Shown here piece by piece: positions 8,179 to 15,805 of a stretch of DNA of 43,746 bases (position 1 is its first letter; each line of letters starts with the position of its first letter). Where the stretch lies: contig JAEWYO010000007.1 of the NCBI GenBank assembly GCA_023395595.1, positions 1 through 43,746 of the forward strand. The letters are read 5' to 3'. The stretch is from Bacillota bacterium (GTDB taxonomy: Bacteria; Bacillota; Clostridia; Christensenellales; CAG-138). Under the pieces are notes generated by a model that made no database searches, had not been told where the DNA came from, and saw nothing but the letters and a program-made list of their open reading frames with translations. The position numbers and the translations under genes were made by a program.

Positions 8179-9027
8179 ATGCAGCAATTGATCCAAGCCG
8201 TACAAAAAAAAGGTCCCGTCTGCGTGGGGCTGGACACACAATATTCCTTCCTGCCGGACTATATCAAGCAAAAGAGCGGCACCGAGGGCGAAAAGATTTT
8301 TGAATTCAACCGCGCCATCATCGAAGCGACGGAGGACATCGCGGGCTGCTTCAAACTCCAGATCGCCTGCTACGAAGCGCTGGGGCTCGACGGCATGCAA
8401 GCCTTCGCCAAGACGCTCCAGTTTGCCAGAGGCCGAGGCAACGTGACCATCACCGACGCAAAGCGCGGGGACATCTCCTCGACCGCAGCGCAATACGCGC
8501 AAGCCCACTTTTCCGGTGACTTTGAAACCGACGTGATGACCATCAACGTCTTCATGGGCGAAGACGCTGTCTCGCCATACTACCCCTACCTCGAACAAGG
8601 CAAAGGCGTGTTCGCGCTGGTGAAGACCAGCAACCCCAGCGGAAAAGACTTTCAGGATTTGATTGTGGACGGCGAAACGCTCTATGAGCGCACGGCGCGC
8701 AAAGTCTCCGCCTGGGGCGAGCGCTTCCTTGGAGACAGCGGTTTCTCCGCCATCGGCGCGGTCACAGGGCTGACCTATCCCGAGGAATTCGAGCGCATCC
8801 GCCCGCTGTTGCCACAGACCTTCCTGCTCATCCCCGGCTACGGCGCGCAGGGTGGCACGGGCAAGGACATCGCCGGCTTTTTCGAAGGGGGAGTGCGCGG
8901 CGTGGTCAACTCCTCGCGGGGGATTCTCACGGCGCACAAAGGCAAGAGCGAGGACGTGCGCTTCACCGACCACACCCGCAAGGCGACGCTCGACATGAAA
9001 CAGGATATCCTGCAATGGCTGAAATAA
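8179..9027 (+). CDS. pyrF: Orotidine 5'-phosphate decarboxylase (long type 2 form)
   Basis: This 282-residue enzyme converts OMP to UMP, the last step of the pathway. The catalytic DxKxxDI motif is DAKRGDI at residues 93-99, and the N terminus has VCVGLDTQ with the substrate-contacting aspartate. The phosphate-gripping region includes LLIPGYGAQGG. At about 280 residues it belongs to the longer OMPDC group typified by mycobacteria and many Clostridia, not the roughly 235-residue Bacillus type. GAGGAGAAAG precedes the start. Its last 13 bases overlap pyrK. Confidence 0.95.
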   Translation: MQQLIQAVQKKGPVCVGLDTQYSFLPDYIKQKSGTEGEKIFEFNRAIIEATEDIAGCFKLQIACYEALGLDGMQAFAKTLQFARGRGNVTITDAKRGDISSTAAQYAQAHFSGDFETDVMTINVFMGEDAVSPYYPYLEQGKGVFALVKTSNPSGKDFQDLIVDGETLYERTARKVSAWGERFLGDSGFSAIGAVTGLTYPEEFERIRPLLPQTFLLIPGYGAQGGTGKDIAGFFEGGVRGVVNSSRGILTAHKGKSEDVRFTDHTRKATLDMKQDILQWLK

Positions 9028-9731
9028 TCCGAAACGAACCGATTGCAAGCGGAATCTGGCGCATGGTGGTCTCCGGCGCGCCGCTTGGCCGCGCGGGACA
9101 GTTTCATATGCTCCGCGTGCCGGGCGCGCTCGATCCGCTGCTGGGCAGACCCATCAGCATCTGCGCAACCGACGCGACGAGCGGAGAAACCACGTTTGTC
9201 TACCAAACCATCGGACGCGGTACGGCGCAGTTTGCGCGGCTGCTGCCGGGTCAGGAGATCGAAGCGCAGGGCGCATACGGCAACGGCTTCCCGCTTAACG
9301 TGGGCGATGCCGTGCTCATCGGCGGCGGCATCGGAACCGCGCCCATGCTCCAACTTGCAAAAGAGCTCCGCCTAAATGACCCGAACCGCAAAATCGACGT
9401 ATATTTGGGCTTTCGCGCAGAAGCATATCTAGAGGAAGCATTTGCGCAGTGTGCCGACAGCGTGACGCTGAACATCGGCGGCTACGTGGTCAACGATGTG
9501 GATTTTTCAGCCAGCGCAACCTTCTACGCCTGCGGGCCTTCGCCCATGCTCCGCGCGGCGGCAACTGCGGCAGAGCAGGCGAACGCAAGGCTGTTAGTCT
9601 CACTCGAAAAGCACATGGCGTGCGGCGTTGGCGCTTGCCTCGGCTGCACCTGCCAGACAAAGAGCGGGCAAAAACGCGTCTGCAAGGACGGGCCTGTGTT
9701 TGACTATCGGGAGGTGCAGGATGCCATCTAG
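9015..9731 (+). CDS. pyrK: Dihydroorotate dehydrogenase B electron-transfer subunit
   Basis: This 238-residue FAD and [2Fe-2S] subunit passes electrons from the PyrD active site to NAD+. The FAD-binding RPISI is at 45-49, the nucleotide-binding LIGGGIGTAPML is at 101-112, and CGPSPML is at 173-179. The four [2Fe-2S] cysteines are C203, C208, C211 and C223 in a Cx4Cx2Cx11C pattern, with an extra C213 between them. It overlaps pyrF by 13 bases and pyrD by 11, as expected for stoichiometric coupled translation. Confidence 0.95.
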   Translation: MAEIIRNEPIASGIWRMVVSGAPLGRAGQFHMLRVPGALDPLLGRPISICATDATSGETTFVYQTIGRGTAQFARLLPGQEIEAQGAYGNGFPLNVGDAVLIGGGIGTAPMLQLAKELRLNDPNRKIDVYLGFRAEAYLEEAFAQCADSVTLNIGGYVVNDVDFSASATFYACGPSPMLRAAATAAEQANARLLVSLEKHMACGVGACLGCTCQTKSGQKRVCKDGPVFDYREVQDAI

Positions 9732-10629
9732 CCCGCTACAACTCACACTCTGCGGCGTGACGCTCAACAATCCCGTGATCGCGGCCTCCGGCACGTTCGG
9801 CTTCGGGCACGAATATAGCGAAATCATGGACGTTTCGCGCCTTGGCGGTATCAGCGAAAAAGGGCTGACACTCTCCGGCAGCGCGGGCAACAAGGGACAG
9901 CGCGTCTACGAAACCCCGTCCGGCATGCTCAACAGCATCGGGCTGGAAAACCCCGGCGTAACGCGTTTTGTCGAACAAGAAGCTGCCTATATGCGCACGC
10001 TTGGGCCTGCGGTAATCGCCAACCTTGGCGGCCACTGCGAGGAGGACTATCTTGAAGGCGCGCGGCTGCTGGATGGCGCGGACATCGACATCCTTGAACT
10101 CAACATTTCCTGCCCGAACGTCAAGGCGGGCGGGATGGCGTTTGGCATGCTGCCGGAGACGGCAGCGGACATCACGAAGAAAGTCAAAGCGATCTCGAAG
10201 CACCCCGTGATGGTCAAGCTCTCGCCCAACGCGCCGGATCTCATCGCCGTTGCGCGCGCATGCGAAAACGCAGGTGCGGACGCGCTGAGCCTCGTGAACA
10301 CATTTCTCGGCATGGCGATCGATGTGAAAAAGAGACGTGCCGTGTTTGAAAACGTCTATGCGGGTCTTTCTGGCCCTGCGATATTGCCCATCGCGCTGCG
10401 GATGGTGCATCAGGTGGCGCACGCGGTGCAGATTCCCGTGGTCGGTATGGGCGGCATCGCCTCCGCCGAAGACGCGCTGAAGTTCCTGATGGCGGGAGCC
10501 GTGGCAGTGCAGGTCGGCACGATGACGTTTGCCAACCCCAACGCGATGCTCTCCATCATCGACGGTCTCGCGGACTATTGTAAAAACGAAGGCTTGCAGA
10601 ACTTGCAGGAAATCGTCGGCATTATTTAA
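9721..10629 (+). CDS. pyrD: Dihydroorotate dehydrogenase, class 1B catalytic subunit
   Basis: This 302-residue FMN TIM-barrel enzyme oxidises dihydroorotate to orotate. The active-site cysteine is C131 in LNISCPNVKAGG, which marks class 1 (class 2 uses serine). The adjacent pyrK shows it is the NAD-dependent 1B form. The FMN-phosphate motif GMGGIASAEDALKFLMAGA is near the C terminus. The start at 9721 lies inside the pyrK end; longer in-frame starts would run deep into pyrK. This cytosolic NAD-linked enzyme fits an anaerobe that does not couple orotate synthesis to respiratory quinones. Confidence 0.96.
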   Translation: MPSSPLQLTLCGVTLNNPVIAASGTFGFGHEYSEIMDVSRLGGISEKGLTLSGSAGNKGQRVYETPSGMLNSIGLENPGVTRFVEQEAAYMRTLGPAVIANLGGHCEEDYLEGARLLDGADIDILELNISCPNVKAGGMAFGMLPETAADITKKVKAISKHPVMVKLSPNAPDLIAVARACENAGADALSLVNTFLGMAIDVKKRRAVFENVYAGLSGPAILPIALRMVHQVAHAVQIPVVGMGGIASAEDALKFLMAGAVAVQVGTMTFANPNAMLSIIDGLADYCKNEGLQNLQEIVGII

Positions 10630-10659
10630 TAAGAAAAAATCGTGTTAAGGAGCGACAAT

Positions 10660-11241
10660 ATGAAAGACAACCTCACCATCATGAAAAGCTGCGAGGCATT
10701 TTTAGAAGGGCACTTCCTCCTCTCCTCCGGGCGGCACAGCGGCGGCTATTGCCAGTGTGCAAAGCTGCTCCGCTTCCCCGCGCTGTCTGAAGAAGTTCTC
10801 TCCACCGTCACCGAACAGGTGAAAAATCTGCCACTCACAAAGGTTTGCGGACCTGCGATGGGCGGCGTGATCGTCTCCTATGAGCTCGCGCGGCAGCTCG
10901 GCGTAGAGAGCATCTTCACCGAGCGCAAGGACGGCGAGATGCAGCTCCGCCGCGGCTTCACGGTCGGCAAAGGCGACAAAATCCTGATTGCCGAGGACGT
11001 GATCACCACAGGAAGATCCACCATGGAGACGGTCAAGGCGCTGCAGGACATGGGCGCGGAGGTCATCGGCGCCGCGTGCATTGCGGATCGCCGGGCGGCT
11101 GATTGCGACTTCGCGCTGCCGGTCTACGCGGCGCTGAAACTCTCCATCGACTCCTACGAGCCGGACGAGTGCCCGATCTGTAAAGAAGGCAAGCTCAAGC
11201 TGGAGAAGCCCGGCAGCAGAGAACTTCCGACGACGAAATAG
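10660..11241 (+). CDS. pyrE: Orotate phosphoribosyltransferase
   Basis: This 193-residue enzyme joins orotate with PRPP to give OMP. The PRPP-binding motif ILIAEDVITTGRS is at residues 108-120, and the substrate loop ERKDGEMQLRRGF is at about 88-100. The tail carries a CPICKEGKL pair of cysteines, seen in many Firmicute PyrE proteins and of unknown role. The start at 10660 follows AAGGAG. It is the last gene of the operon and is followed directly by an intrinsic terminator. Carbamoyl phosphate synthase genes are absent from this cluster. Confidence 0.95.
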   Translation: MKDNLTIMKSCEAFLEGHFLLSSGRHSGGYCQCAKLLRFPALSEEVLSTVTEQVKNLPLTKVCGPAMGGVIVSYELARQLGVESIFTERKDGEMQLRRGFTVGKGDKILIAEDVITTGRSTMETVKALQDMGAEVIGAACIADRRAADCDFALPVYAALKLSIDSYEPDECPICKEGKLKLEKPGSRELPTTK

Positions 11242-11259
11242 CGACAACTGGTTCCGCAT

Positions 11260-11288
11260 GCCGCGCAAACGCGCGGCTTTTCTGTTTT
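11260..11288 (+). terminator. Intrinsic terminator of the pyr operon
   Basis: GCCGCGC (11260-11266) and GCGCGGC (11271-11277) form a perfect 7-base-pair stem with an AAAC loop, followed by TTTTCTGTTTTT. It lies 19 bases after the pyrE stop. Confidence 0.9.
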
Positions 11289-11330
11289 TGTGCCCTTTCC
11301 AACGAAAAATTGACGTATTTCTTTCAATAT

Positions 11331-11373
11331 TGTTGTTATTACAACATATTATTCGGATTAACCCCTCTATACT
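11331..11373 (+). promoter_or_regulatory. Promoter with a CRP/FNR-family-type operator at -41.5
   Basis: The perfect dyad TGTTGT-TATT-ACAACA spans 11331-11346. A good -10 TATACT is at 11368-11373 but no -35 hexamer is apparent. The predicted start is near 11380, so the dyad centre (11338.5) lies at -41.5. That is the class II activator position of CRP/FNR-family regulators. The half-site is not the textbook FNR (TTGAT) or CRP (TGTGA) one, so the regulator is unknown. An NO- or oxygen-responsive family member is inferred from the genes downstream. Confidence 0.55.
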
Positions 11374-11442
11374 CATATCAGAAAGACTACTAAATCACTT
11401 GGCATTCAACCGAGTCAAACCGCCAAAGGAGGGCAAGTAGCG

Positions 11443-11673
11443 ATGGAGCAGATTTCTATCGACCTAAACGAAACCGTCTACACGCTGTGTACGAAGTATC
11501 CCAACTTAGTCGAAATTCTCAGCGGACTGGGTTTTACAGACATCACCAAACCCGGCATGCTGCAAAGCGCAGGCCGCTTCATGTCCCCCGCCAAAGGCGC
11601 GACGCTCAAGCACATCGATCCAAAGAAGATCGTCAAAGTGCTCGCGGAACATGGATATATCGCAACACTTTAA
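11443..11673 (+). CDS. DUF1858 domain protein
   Basis: This 76-residue single-domain protein belongs to the DUF1858 group, which also occurs as the N-terminal module of ScdA/RIC-type iron-sulfur repair proteins. Family features include the start IDLNETVYTLCTKYPNLVEI followed by SGLGFTDI. Only one cysteine is present. AAAGGAGGGCAAG lies upstream. It is first in a three-gene operon with a DUF438-hemerythrin-PAS protein and a cupin, which suggests a role in NO or redox stress response. Biochemical function is not established for the family. Confidence 0.85.
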   Translation: MEQISIDLNETVYTLCTKYPNLVEILSGLGFTDITKPGMLQSAGRFMSPAKGATLKHIDPKKIVKVLAEHGYIATL

Positions 11674-11706
11674 CAAGAACCGACCAGCCAAGAGGAGGCA
11701 AATCAT

Positions 11707-12912
11707 ATGAGTCAGGAAATCAACAATCGCGCGCGGCGCAAAGAAGCCATCAAGGACGTGCTGCGCCTGCTTCACGAAGGAAAAACCGTAGAAGAAGTGC
11801 AGAGCATCTTTCGAGAAGCGTTTGACGGCGTTGCCGCCAGCGAAATCTCCGCAGCGGAGCAGGCACTGATCTCCGAAGGGCTGCCCGTTTCCGAGGTGCA
11901 GCGGCTTTGCGATGTGCACTCCGCCGTGTTCAAGGGCAGCATCGAAGAAATCCACGCGCCGGCGGACGTGAGCCAGGTTCCCGGGCACCCGACGCACACG
12001 CTCAAGGCGGAGAACGAGGCGATCACCGCGCACATCAACGAGCGCATCCGCCCGCTGCTCTCCCGCGTACAGGAAGGCAAACTCGCAACCCAGACGTTGC
12101 TGCCGGAGATCGGCGCGCTGCTTGCCATCGACCTGCACTATTCCCGCAAGGAAAACCTGCTGTTCCCCTATCTGGAGCAGCACGGCGTCACAGCCCCGCC
12201 GAAGGTAATGTGGGGTGTGGACGACGAGATCCGCGCGCTGCTGAAGGACGCGGCGAAGCTCGCGGCCAAGGGCAGCCCCGAAACGGCAGAGAAACTCACA
12301 GAAGCGCTCACCCGCGTGGAGGAGATGATCTTCAAGGAAGAAAACATTCTCATCCCGATGCTGATCGAAACGCTTTCCGCCGGAGAATTTTCCAATGTCG
12401 CAAGAGAAAGCGGCGAGATTGGCTATTGCATGATCGCAATTCCGCCCGTCTGGCAGGCCTCGTCTGCCGCCGAAGCAACCACCGCACCAGCCGCGCCCGT
12501 GAGCGGCTCCGTTCAGCTCCCGACGGGGTTCCTCTCCATTCCGGAGCTTGGCCGCCTGCTTGACACGCTGCCACTCGACATCACATTCGTCGGCGCGGAC
12601 GACACGGTGCGCTATTTTTCACAAGGGAGCGAGCGCGTTTTCCCGCGCACAAAGGCGATCATCGGGCGCAAGGTTGCAAACTGCCATCCACCGGCGAGCG
12701 TACACATCGTCGAGGGCATTATCAACGACTTCAAGAGCGGTAAGAAAGATCACGAAGATTTCTGGATCAAGCTCGGCGACAAGTTTGTCTATATCCGTTA
12801 TTTCGCGGTACGGGACGAGACGGGAACCTACCTCGGCGTACTGGAAGTCACGCAGGACATTGCGCCGATTCAAGCGATCACAGGCGAAAAAAGGCTGGTG
12901 TCGCTGGCATGA
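11707..12912 (+). CDS. DUF438 / hemerythrin / PAS domain protein
   Basis: This 401-residue cytosolic protein has three modules. An N-terminal DUF438 domain spans about residues 1-90 (RRKEAIKDVLRLLHEGK onwards). A hemerythrin HHE-like four-helix domain spans about 95-230. Its likely di-iron ligands are in HPTHTLKAENE, LHYSRKENLLFPYLEQH and FKEENILIPML. A C-terminal PAS domain spans about 280-390 and begins LDTLPLDITFVGADDTVRYF. The family is known in anaerobes and is predicted to sense or bind oxygen, NO or related ligands. There is no kinase or other output domain, so it may signal by protein contact or act as a scavenger. GAGGAGG precedes the start; the gene lies 33 bases after the DUF1858 gene. 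Confidence 0.85.
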   Translation: MSQEINNRARRKEAIKDVLRLLHEGKTVEEVQSIFREAFDGVAASEISAAEQALISEGLPVSEVQRLCDVHSAVFKGSIEEIHAPADVSQVPGHPTHTLKAENEAITAHINERIRPLLSRVQEGKLATQTLLPEIGALLAIDLHYSRKENLLFPYLEQHGVTAPPKVMWGVDDEIRALLKDAAKLAAKGSPETAEKLTEALTRVEEMIFKEENILIPMLIETLSAGEFSNVARESGEIGYCMIAIPPVWQASSAAEATTAPAAPVSGSVQLPTGFLSIPELGRLLDTLPLDITFVGADDTVRYFSQGSERVFPRTKAIIGRKVANCHPPASVHIVEGIINDFKSGKKDHEDFWIKLGDKFVYIRYFAVRDETGTYLGVLEVTQDIAPIQAITGEKRLVSLA

Positions 12913-12983
12913 AGAAACCGAACGGGCTTACGAGCTTGACGCTCAACAAATCAAGACCGCAAGCAAAACAGGAGGAAGCAACC

Positions 12984-13328
12984 ATGGCAAACAAAATCAT
13001 GAAGAATATCGATCTGGCAACGCCGCTTTCGCTCGGCGCACTCGTAACTTATCAGGAAGGGCAGATTGTGAGCCGCACACTGGTGCAAAACCGCTCCGTA
13101 AGCCTGACGCTATTTGCCTTTGACACCAACGAGGAGATCAGTTCCCACGAGTCCAAAGGCGACGCGATGGTGCAGGTGCTCGACGGCAAGGCGAAGATCA
13201 CCATCGGCGGCGGGGAGTATTTCCTCTGCGCCGGAGAGACGGTGGTCATGCCCGCGGGCGTGCCCCATGCGCTGGAAGCGGTGGAGCCGTTTAAGATGCT
13301 GCTGACGGTCATCTTCCCGGGATCATGA
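12984..13328 (+). CDS. Small cupin domain protein
   Basis: This 114-residue protein has a single beta-barrel cupin domain. Cupin motif 1 is represented by HESKGDAMVQVLDGKAKITIG, where the usual second histidine is replaced. Motif 2 is MPAGVPHALEAVEPFKMLL. A metal site with fewer histidines is therefore possible. The start at 12984 follows AGGAGGAAG. An in-frame ATG at 12909 would overlap the preceding gene by 4 bases, but its 25 extra residues are not cupin-like. Third gene of the redox operon; substrate unknown. Confidence 0.85.
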   Translation: MANKIMKNIDLATPLSLGALVTYQEGQIVSRTLVQNRSVSLTLFAFDTNEEISSHESKGDAMVQVLDGKAKITIGGGEYFLCAGETVVMPAGVPHALEAVEPFKMLLTVIFPGS

Positions 13329-13379
13329 TTCCTTCGAAGTAAAATTAAGAAAAATTAGAGTTAGATTTTTTATATCAAA

Positions 13380-13438
13380 ATCACGCCCTGCCAGAAGCGC
13401 GTATCTATTGTGTGGGTCAGGGTAAAGCCCTGACCCAC
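13380..13438 (+). repeat. Hairpin repeat, unit 1
   Basis: This unit starts ATCACGCCCTGCCAGAAGCG and ends in a hairpin with a perfect 11-base-pair stem (arms 13412-13422 and 13428-13438, loop TAAAG). It is repeated 74 bases downstream with only a few changes. Confidence 0.8.
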
Positions 13439-13453
13439 CAGCCAACCGCATGC

Positions 13454-13516
13454 ATCACGCCCTGCCAGAAGCGCGTATCTATTGTGTGGATCAGGGCAAA
13501 GCCCTGATCCACACAA
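13454..13516 (+). repeat. Hairpin repeat, unit 2 (with compensatory stem change)
   Basis: This second copy has a longer 15-base-pair stem (arms 13482-13496 and 13502-13516, loop CAAAG). Relative to unit 1, a G-C pair in the stem (13416/13434) has become an A-T pair (13490/13508), so pairing is kept although both bases changed. Its 5' part also matches the loop and 3' arm of the terminator at 13525. Confidence 0.8.
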
Positions 13517-13524
13517 CCAAAATA

Positions 13525-13558
13525 TCAAAACCGCGCCCTACCAGAAGCGCGGTTTTGA
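13525..13558. terminator. Bidirectional terminator between the cupin operon and the GGDEF gene
   Basis: A perfect 12-base-pair stem TCAAAACCGCGC / GCGCGGTTTTGA (13525-13536 and 13547-13558) encloses the loop CCTACCAGAA. T-rich tails are found on both strands, so it can end transcription from both convergent units. The remaining stretch 13559-13647 holds no gene; a 7-base-pair inverted repeat (13604-13610 / 13623-13629) is the only further structure seen. Confidence 0.8.
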
Positions 13559-13647
13559 CGTTTTGGGGGATACGATTGTTAGGAGGAAAGAGTATTCTCA
13601 AACGCAAGCACAAAAAACAATCTGCTTGCTTCATGAGTAAAAAAAGA

Positions 13648-14526
13648 TTACATGACCGTGTTGCGTCCGGCGTGCTTCGCCCGATACAACTTCTCATCCG
13701 CATGGTGCAGCAGCATGAGCGCGGTAAGTTGAAAATCGTTCTGCTCCACACTATGCACGCCAAAGCTGCAAGTCAGCCCGATTGACTCACTTTCCAGATA
13801 AAACCGCTCACTCATGATCGCCAGACGAAGCCGGTTGGCAATCCGCTGTGCCGCAGCATGATCCACACCAGGAAGGCAAATCACAAATTCATCCCCGCCA
13901 TAGCGCGCAACCCAGCTGTCCGTCCTGCGAATCTTCTTTTGCAGAAGCTGCGCCACGTGCTGGAGTACCAGATCCCCCGCCAGATGTCCGTGATTGTCGT
14001 TGACCTGCTTGAACTGGTCGATATCCGCAAAGATCACGGAAAGCGGTTGCCCCCGGTCATAGGCCGCACTCAGCGCAGCGGGTAGGTACTCGTCGATATA
14101 ACGACGGTTATAGAGCCCGGTGAGTGAATCCTTCAATACTAGATTGCCGATGGTGCCGGCCAAATACCGTTCGGTTTCCTGCGGCTCTCCCGCCTCACCG
14201 GACACGGCGGAGATCACCGAATGATGCGGCTGAATCATCTCCAGCGCGCATCGGGTATCGCCCACCAGCACCGGAACACTCGTAATCTCATATGCTTCCT
14301 GATGCTTGCCGAACAGGATGCTGCGCTCACTCTGTGTGCCGGAGAACGTGTTCGTCCCGCGCAGTTCCAGATTGACGCGGCATTTTGAAAAATCTTCTCC
14401 CGAAAGTGCAGCGGAAGAATACAGAACGGTTCCGTCGTCCAAACGAACAATACGCACACCAAAGCAAAACTCCTTGAGCACAGCGGCTTTTGCAACCGCC
14501 TCTTCCAAATGGTCAAACTTCAGCAT
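13648..14526 (-). CDS. GGDEF domain protein (probable diguanylate cyclase)
   Basis: This 292-residue protein probably makes the second messenger cyclic di-GMP from two GTP. A C-terminal GGDEF domain spans about residues 130-290, with DSLTGLYNRRY at 133-143 and an intact active-site GGDEF at 210-214. An RxxD-like RRTD at 200-203 sits one residue further from GGDEF than the usual inhibitory site, so product inhibition is uncertain. The N-terminal 110 residues form an unassigned, PAS- or GAF-sized sensory domain with several cysteines. No transmembrane segment is seen, so it is cytosolic. The start at 14524-14526 follows AAAGGAGGAAG. Confidence 0.88.
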   Translation of the reverse strand: MLKFDHLEEAVAKAAVLKEFCFGVRIVRLDDGTVLYSSAALSGEDFSKCRVNLELRGTNTFSGTQSERSILFGKHQEAYEITSVPVLVGDTRCALEMIQPHHSVISAVSGEAGEPQETERYLAGTIGNLVLKDSLTGLYNRRYIDEYLPAALSAAYDRGQPLSVIFADIDQFKQVNDNHGHLAGDLVLQHVAQLLQKKIRRTDSWVARYGGDEFVICLPGVDHAAAQRIANRLRLAIMSERFYLESESIGLTCSFGVHSVEQNDFQLTALMLLHHADEKLYRAKHAGRNTVM

Positions 14527-14927
14527 ACACACTTCCTCCTTTGGCGGGTTTCGCCGGTCCCGTAGAGATTTTTCGCGGAGATTGATCACGTTTGCGGTTG
14601 GGGGTTTTATTGGCATCATGATACGGTACGCGCATGCACGAGGGTCGATTGATGTAACGAAACTTCAATTAAATGATTCAAAAATTGCGTGCAATACGGT
14701 TTCTGAACGCTCTGTACAGCACACATGTACATCCGGTTTCAGTAAAATTCTTAATTTTTTGGATAAAACATTCATCCTTGCGTTGTTTCACATGTATAAT
14801 ATAGTTGTGTGTTATACGCAATTCATTTAACAGCGAAGCGGCGCCAAAAAGGCACGCAGCACACATTCTTGACATCAAAAACACGTTTTATGACATGCAT
14901 CCGCGTCCGGATGCAAAAAGGGGTATC
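14527..14927. other. Divergent intergenic region with a probable promoter for the LytTR regulator
   Basis: No convincing gene is seen. A -10 hexamer TATAAT at 14795-14800 (plus strand) with a poor -35 TTCATC 18 bases upstream could drive the downstream regulator. Two copies of the palindrome TGTACA (14713-14718, 14726-14731) lie upstream of it and could be operator half-sites; no regulator is recognised. Confidence 0.4.
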
Positions 14928-15020
14928 ATGCAAACAAGGGTATTGGAAAAAATGAGGGTGGAAGGCAGAACGCAACCGTTCAACCCGGAAGCGGAAAGGA
15001 CGGCGTTTGGAGAAAGATGA
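14928..15020 (+). CDS. Possible 30-residue peptide coupled to the LytTR regulator
   Basis: A short frame starts at ATG 14928, preceded by AAAAAGGGGTATC (the same Shine-Dalgarno context as atpF in this window). It ends at a TGA that overlaps the ATG of the regulator gene as ATGA. The product is basic and hydrophilic, with no signal peptide and no cysteine, so it does not resemble an AgrD-type autoinducer precursor. It may simply be a coupling leader. It resembles no family I know. Confidence 0.3.
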   Translation: MQTRVLEKMRVEGRTQPFNPEAERTAFGER

Positions 15021-15724
15021 ATATCTTCATCTGTGACGACAGTGCGGAGCAGGTTTCGCTCTGCAAAAAAACGCTTCTTCGCCTGTCAAGCCGCCACGGC
15101 GTGCACACAAGCATCAAGACGTTTCCCTCCGGGGAAGCGCTGTTGTTTGAGGCGGAAGATTCCTATGCGACGCTGGACCTCATCTATCTGGATATTCGCA
15201 TGCCGGGGCTAAACGGATTGGAAACCGCAAAGCGCCTGCGCGAGATCGGTTATCTGGGCGATATTGTGTTTTTCACTTTTTCGCCGGATCATGCCATCGA
15301 AGGCTACGATGTCAGCGCACTGCACTATGTGGTCAAAGACCAAACCTCCGCCGAAAAATTTGAGGAAATCTTTCTGCGCGCCTGCGAGCGAAAAGCCCGC
15401 CGTGAGAGCGAAGTGCTCGTGCTCACCTGCGCCGGGGAGAGCCGCTGTGTGCCCGTCGAGGACATCCGCTATTTTGAAATACAGCAGAGAATCGTCACGG
15501 TCTATTACGGTTCCGAGCAGTTCGAGTTTTACTCCACGATGATGCGGCTGGAAGAGCAGCTCTTTAACAAAGGCTTTGTGCGCACGCACAAGTCCTTTCT
15601 GGTTGGGAAACGCTTCATCCACAGTATCGACAGCACGCGCGTTTTGCTCGACACCGGCGAGGAGCTTCCCGTGGGCAAGCGGTATTATGCCGACAGTCTC
15701 GCCAGCATCGGTGCAGCAAGCTAG
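15017..15724 (+). CDS. LytTR-family response regulator
   Basis: This 235-residue DNA-binding regulator has an N-terminal receiver domain with acidic pocket DD at residues 7-8 and phospho-acceptor Asp59 in YLDIRMPG. The switch Thr and Lys appear in FFTFSPDHA and VVKDQ. A C-terminal LytTR beta-fold domain spans about 135-232, with the family signature NKGFVRTHKSFLVG. TTGGAGAAAG precedes the start. No sensor kinase gene is adjacent. The SHIRT surface-protein gene starts 81 bases downstream and is a plausible target or operon partner. The 15725-15805 gap has a small 5-base-pair hairpin (15737-15749) without a T-run. Confidence 0.9.
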   Translation: MNIFICDDSAEQVSLCKKTLLRLSSRHGVHTSIKTFPSGEALLFEAEDSYATLDLIYLDIRMPGLNGLETAKRLREIGYLGDIVFFTFSPDHAIEGYDVSALHYVVKDQTSAEKFEEIFLRACERKARRESEVLVLTCAGESRCVPVEDIRYFEIQQRIVTVYYGSEQFEFYSTMMRLEEQLFNKGFVRTHKSFLVGKRFIHSIDSTRVLLDTGEELPVGKRYYADSLASIGAAS

Positions 15725-15805
15725 CAGCACCCTCCTGCCGCTTTGCGGCGGAACCAGACGCACCCCCATGATCCCTCCCACACTGCAAACGCGAGGAGCG
15801 CGAAG

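Noticed and set aside
13380..13516. CRISPR array
   Set aside because: There are only two full units, each self-complementary with long stems and no variable spacers of even size; no cas genes are present.
14713..14731. Two TGTACA palindromes as an operator pair
   Set aside because: They are short and could occur by chance; spacing of 13 bases fits no regulator consensus I know.
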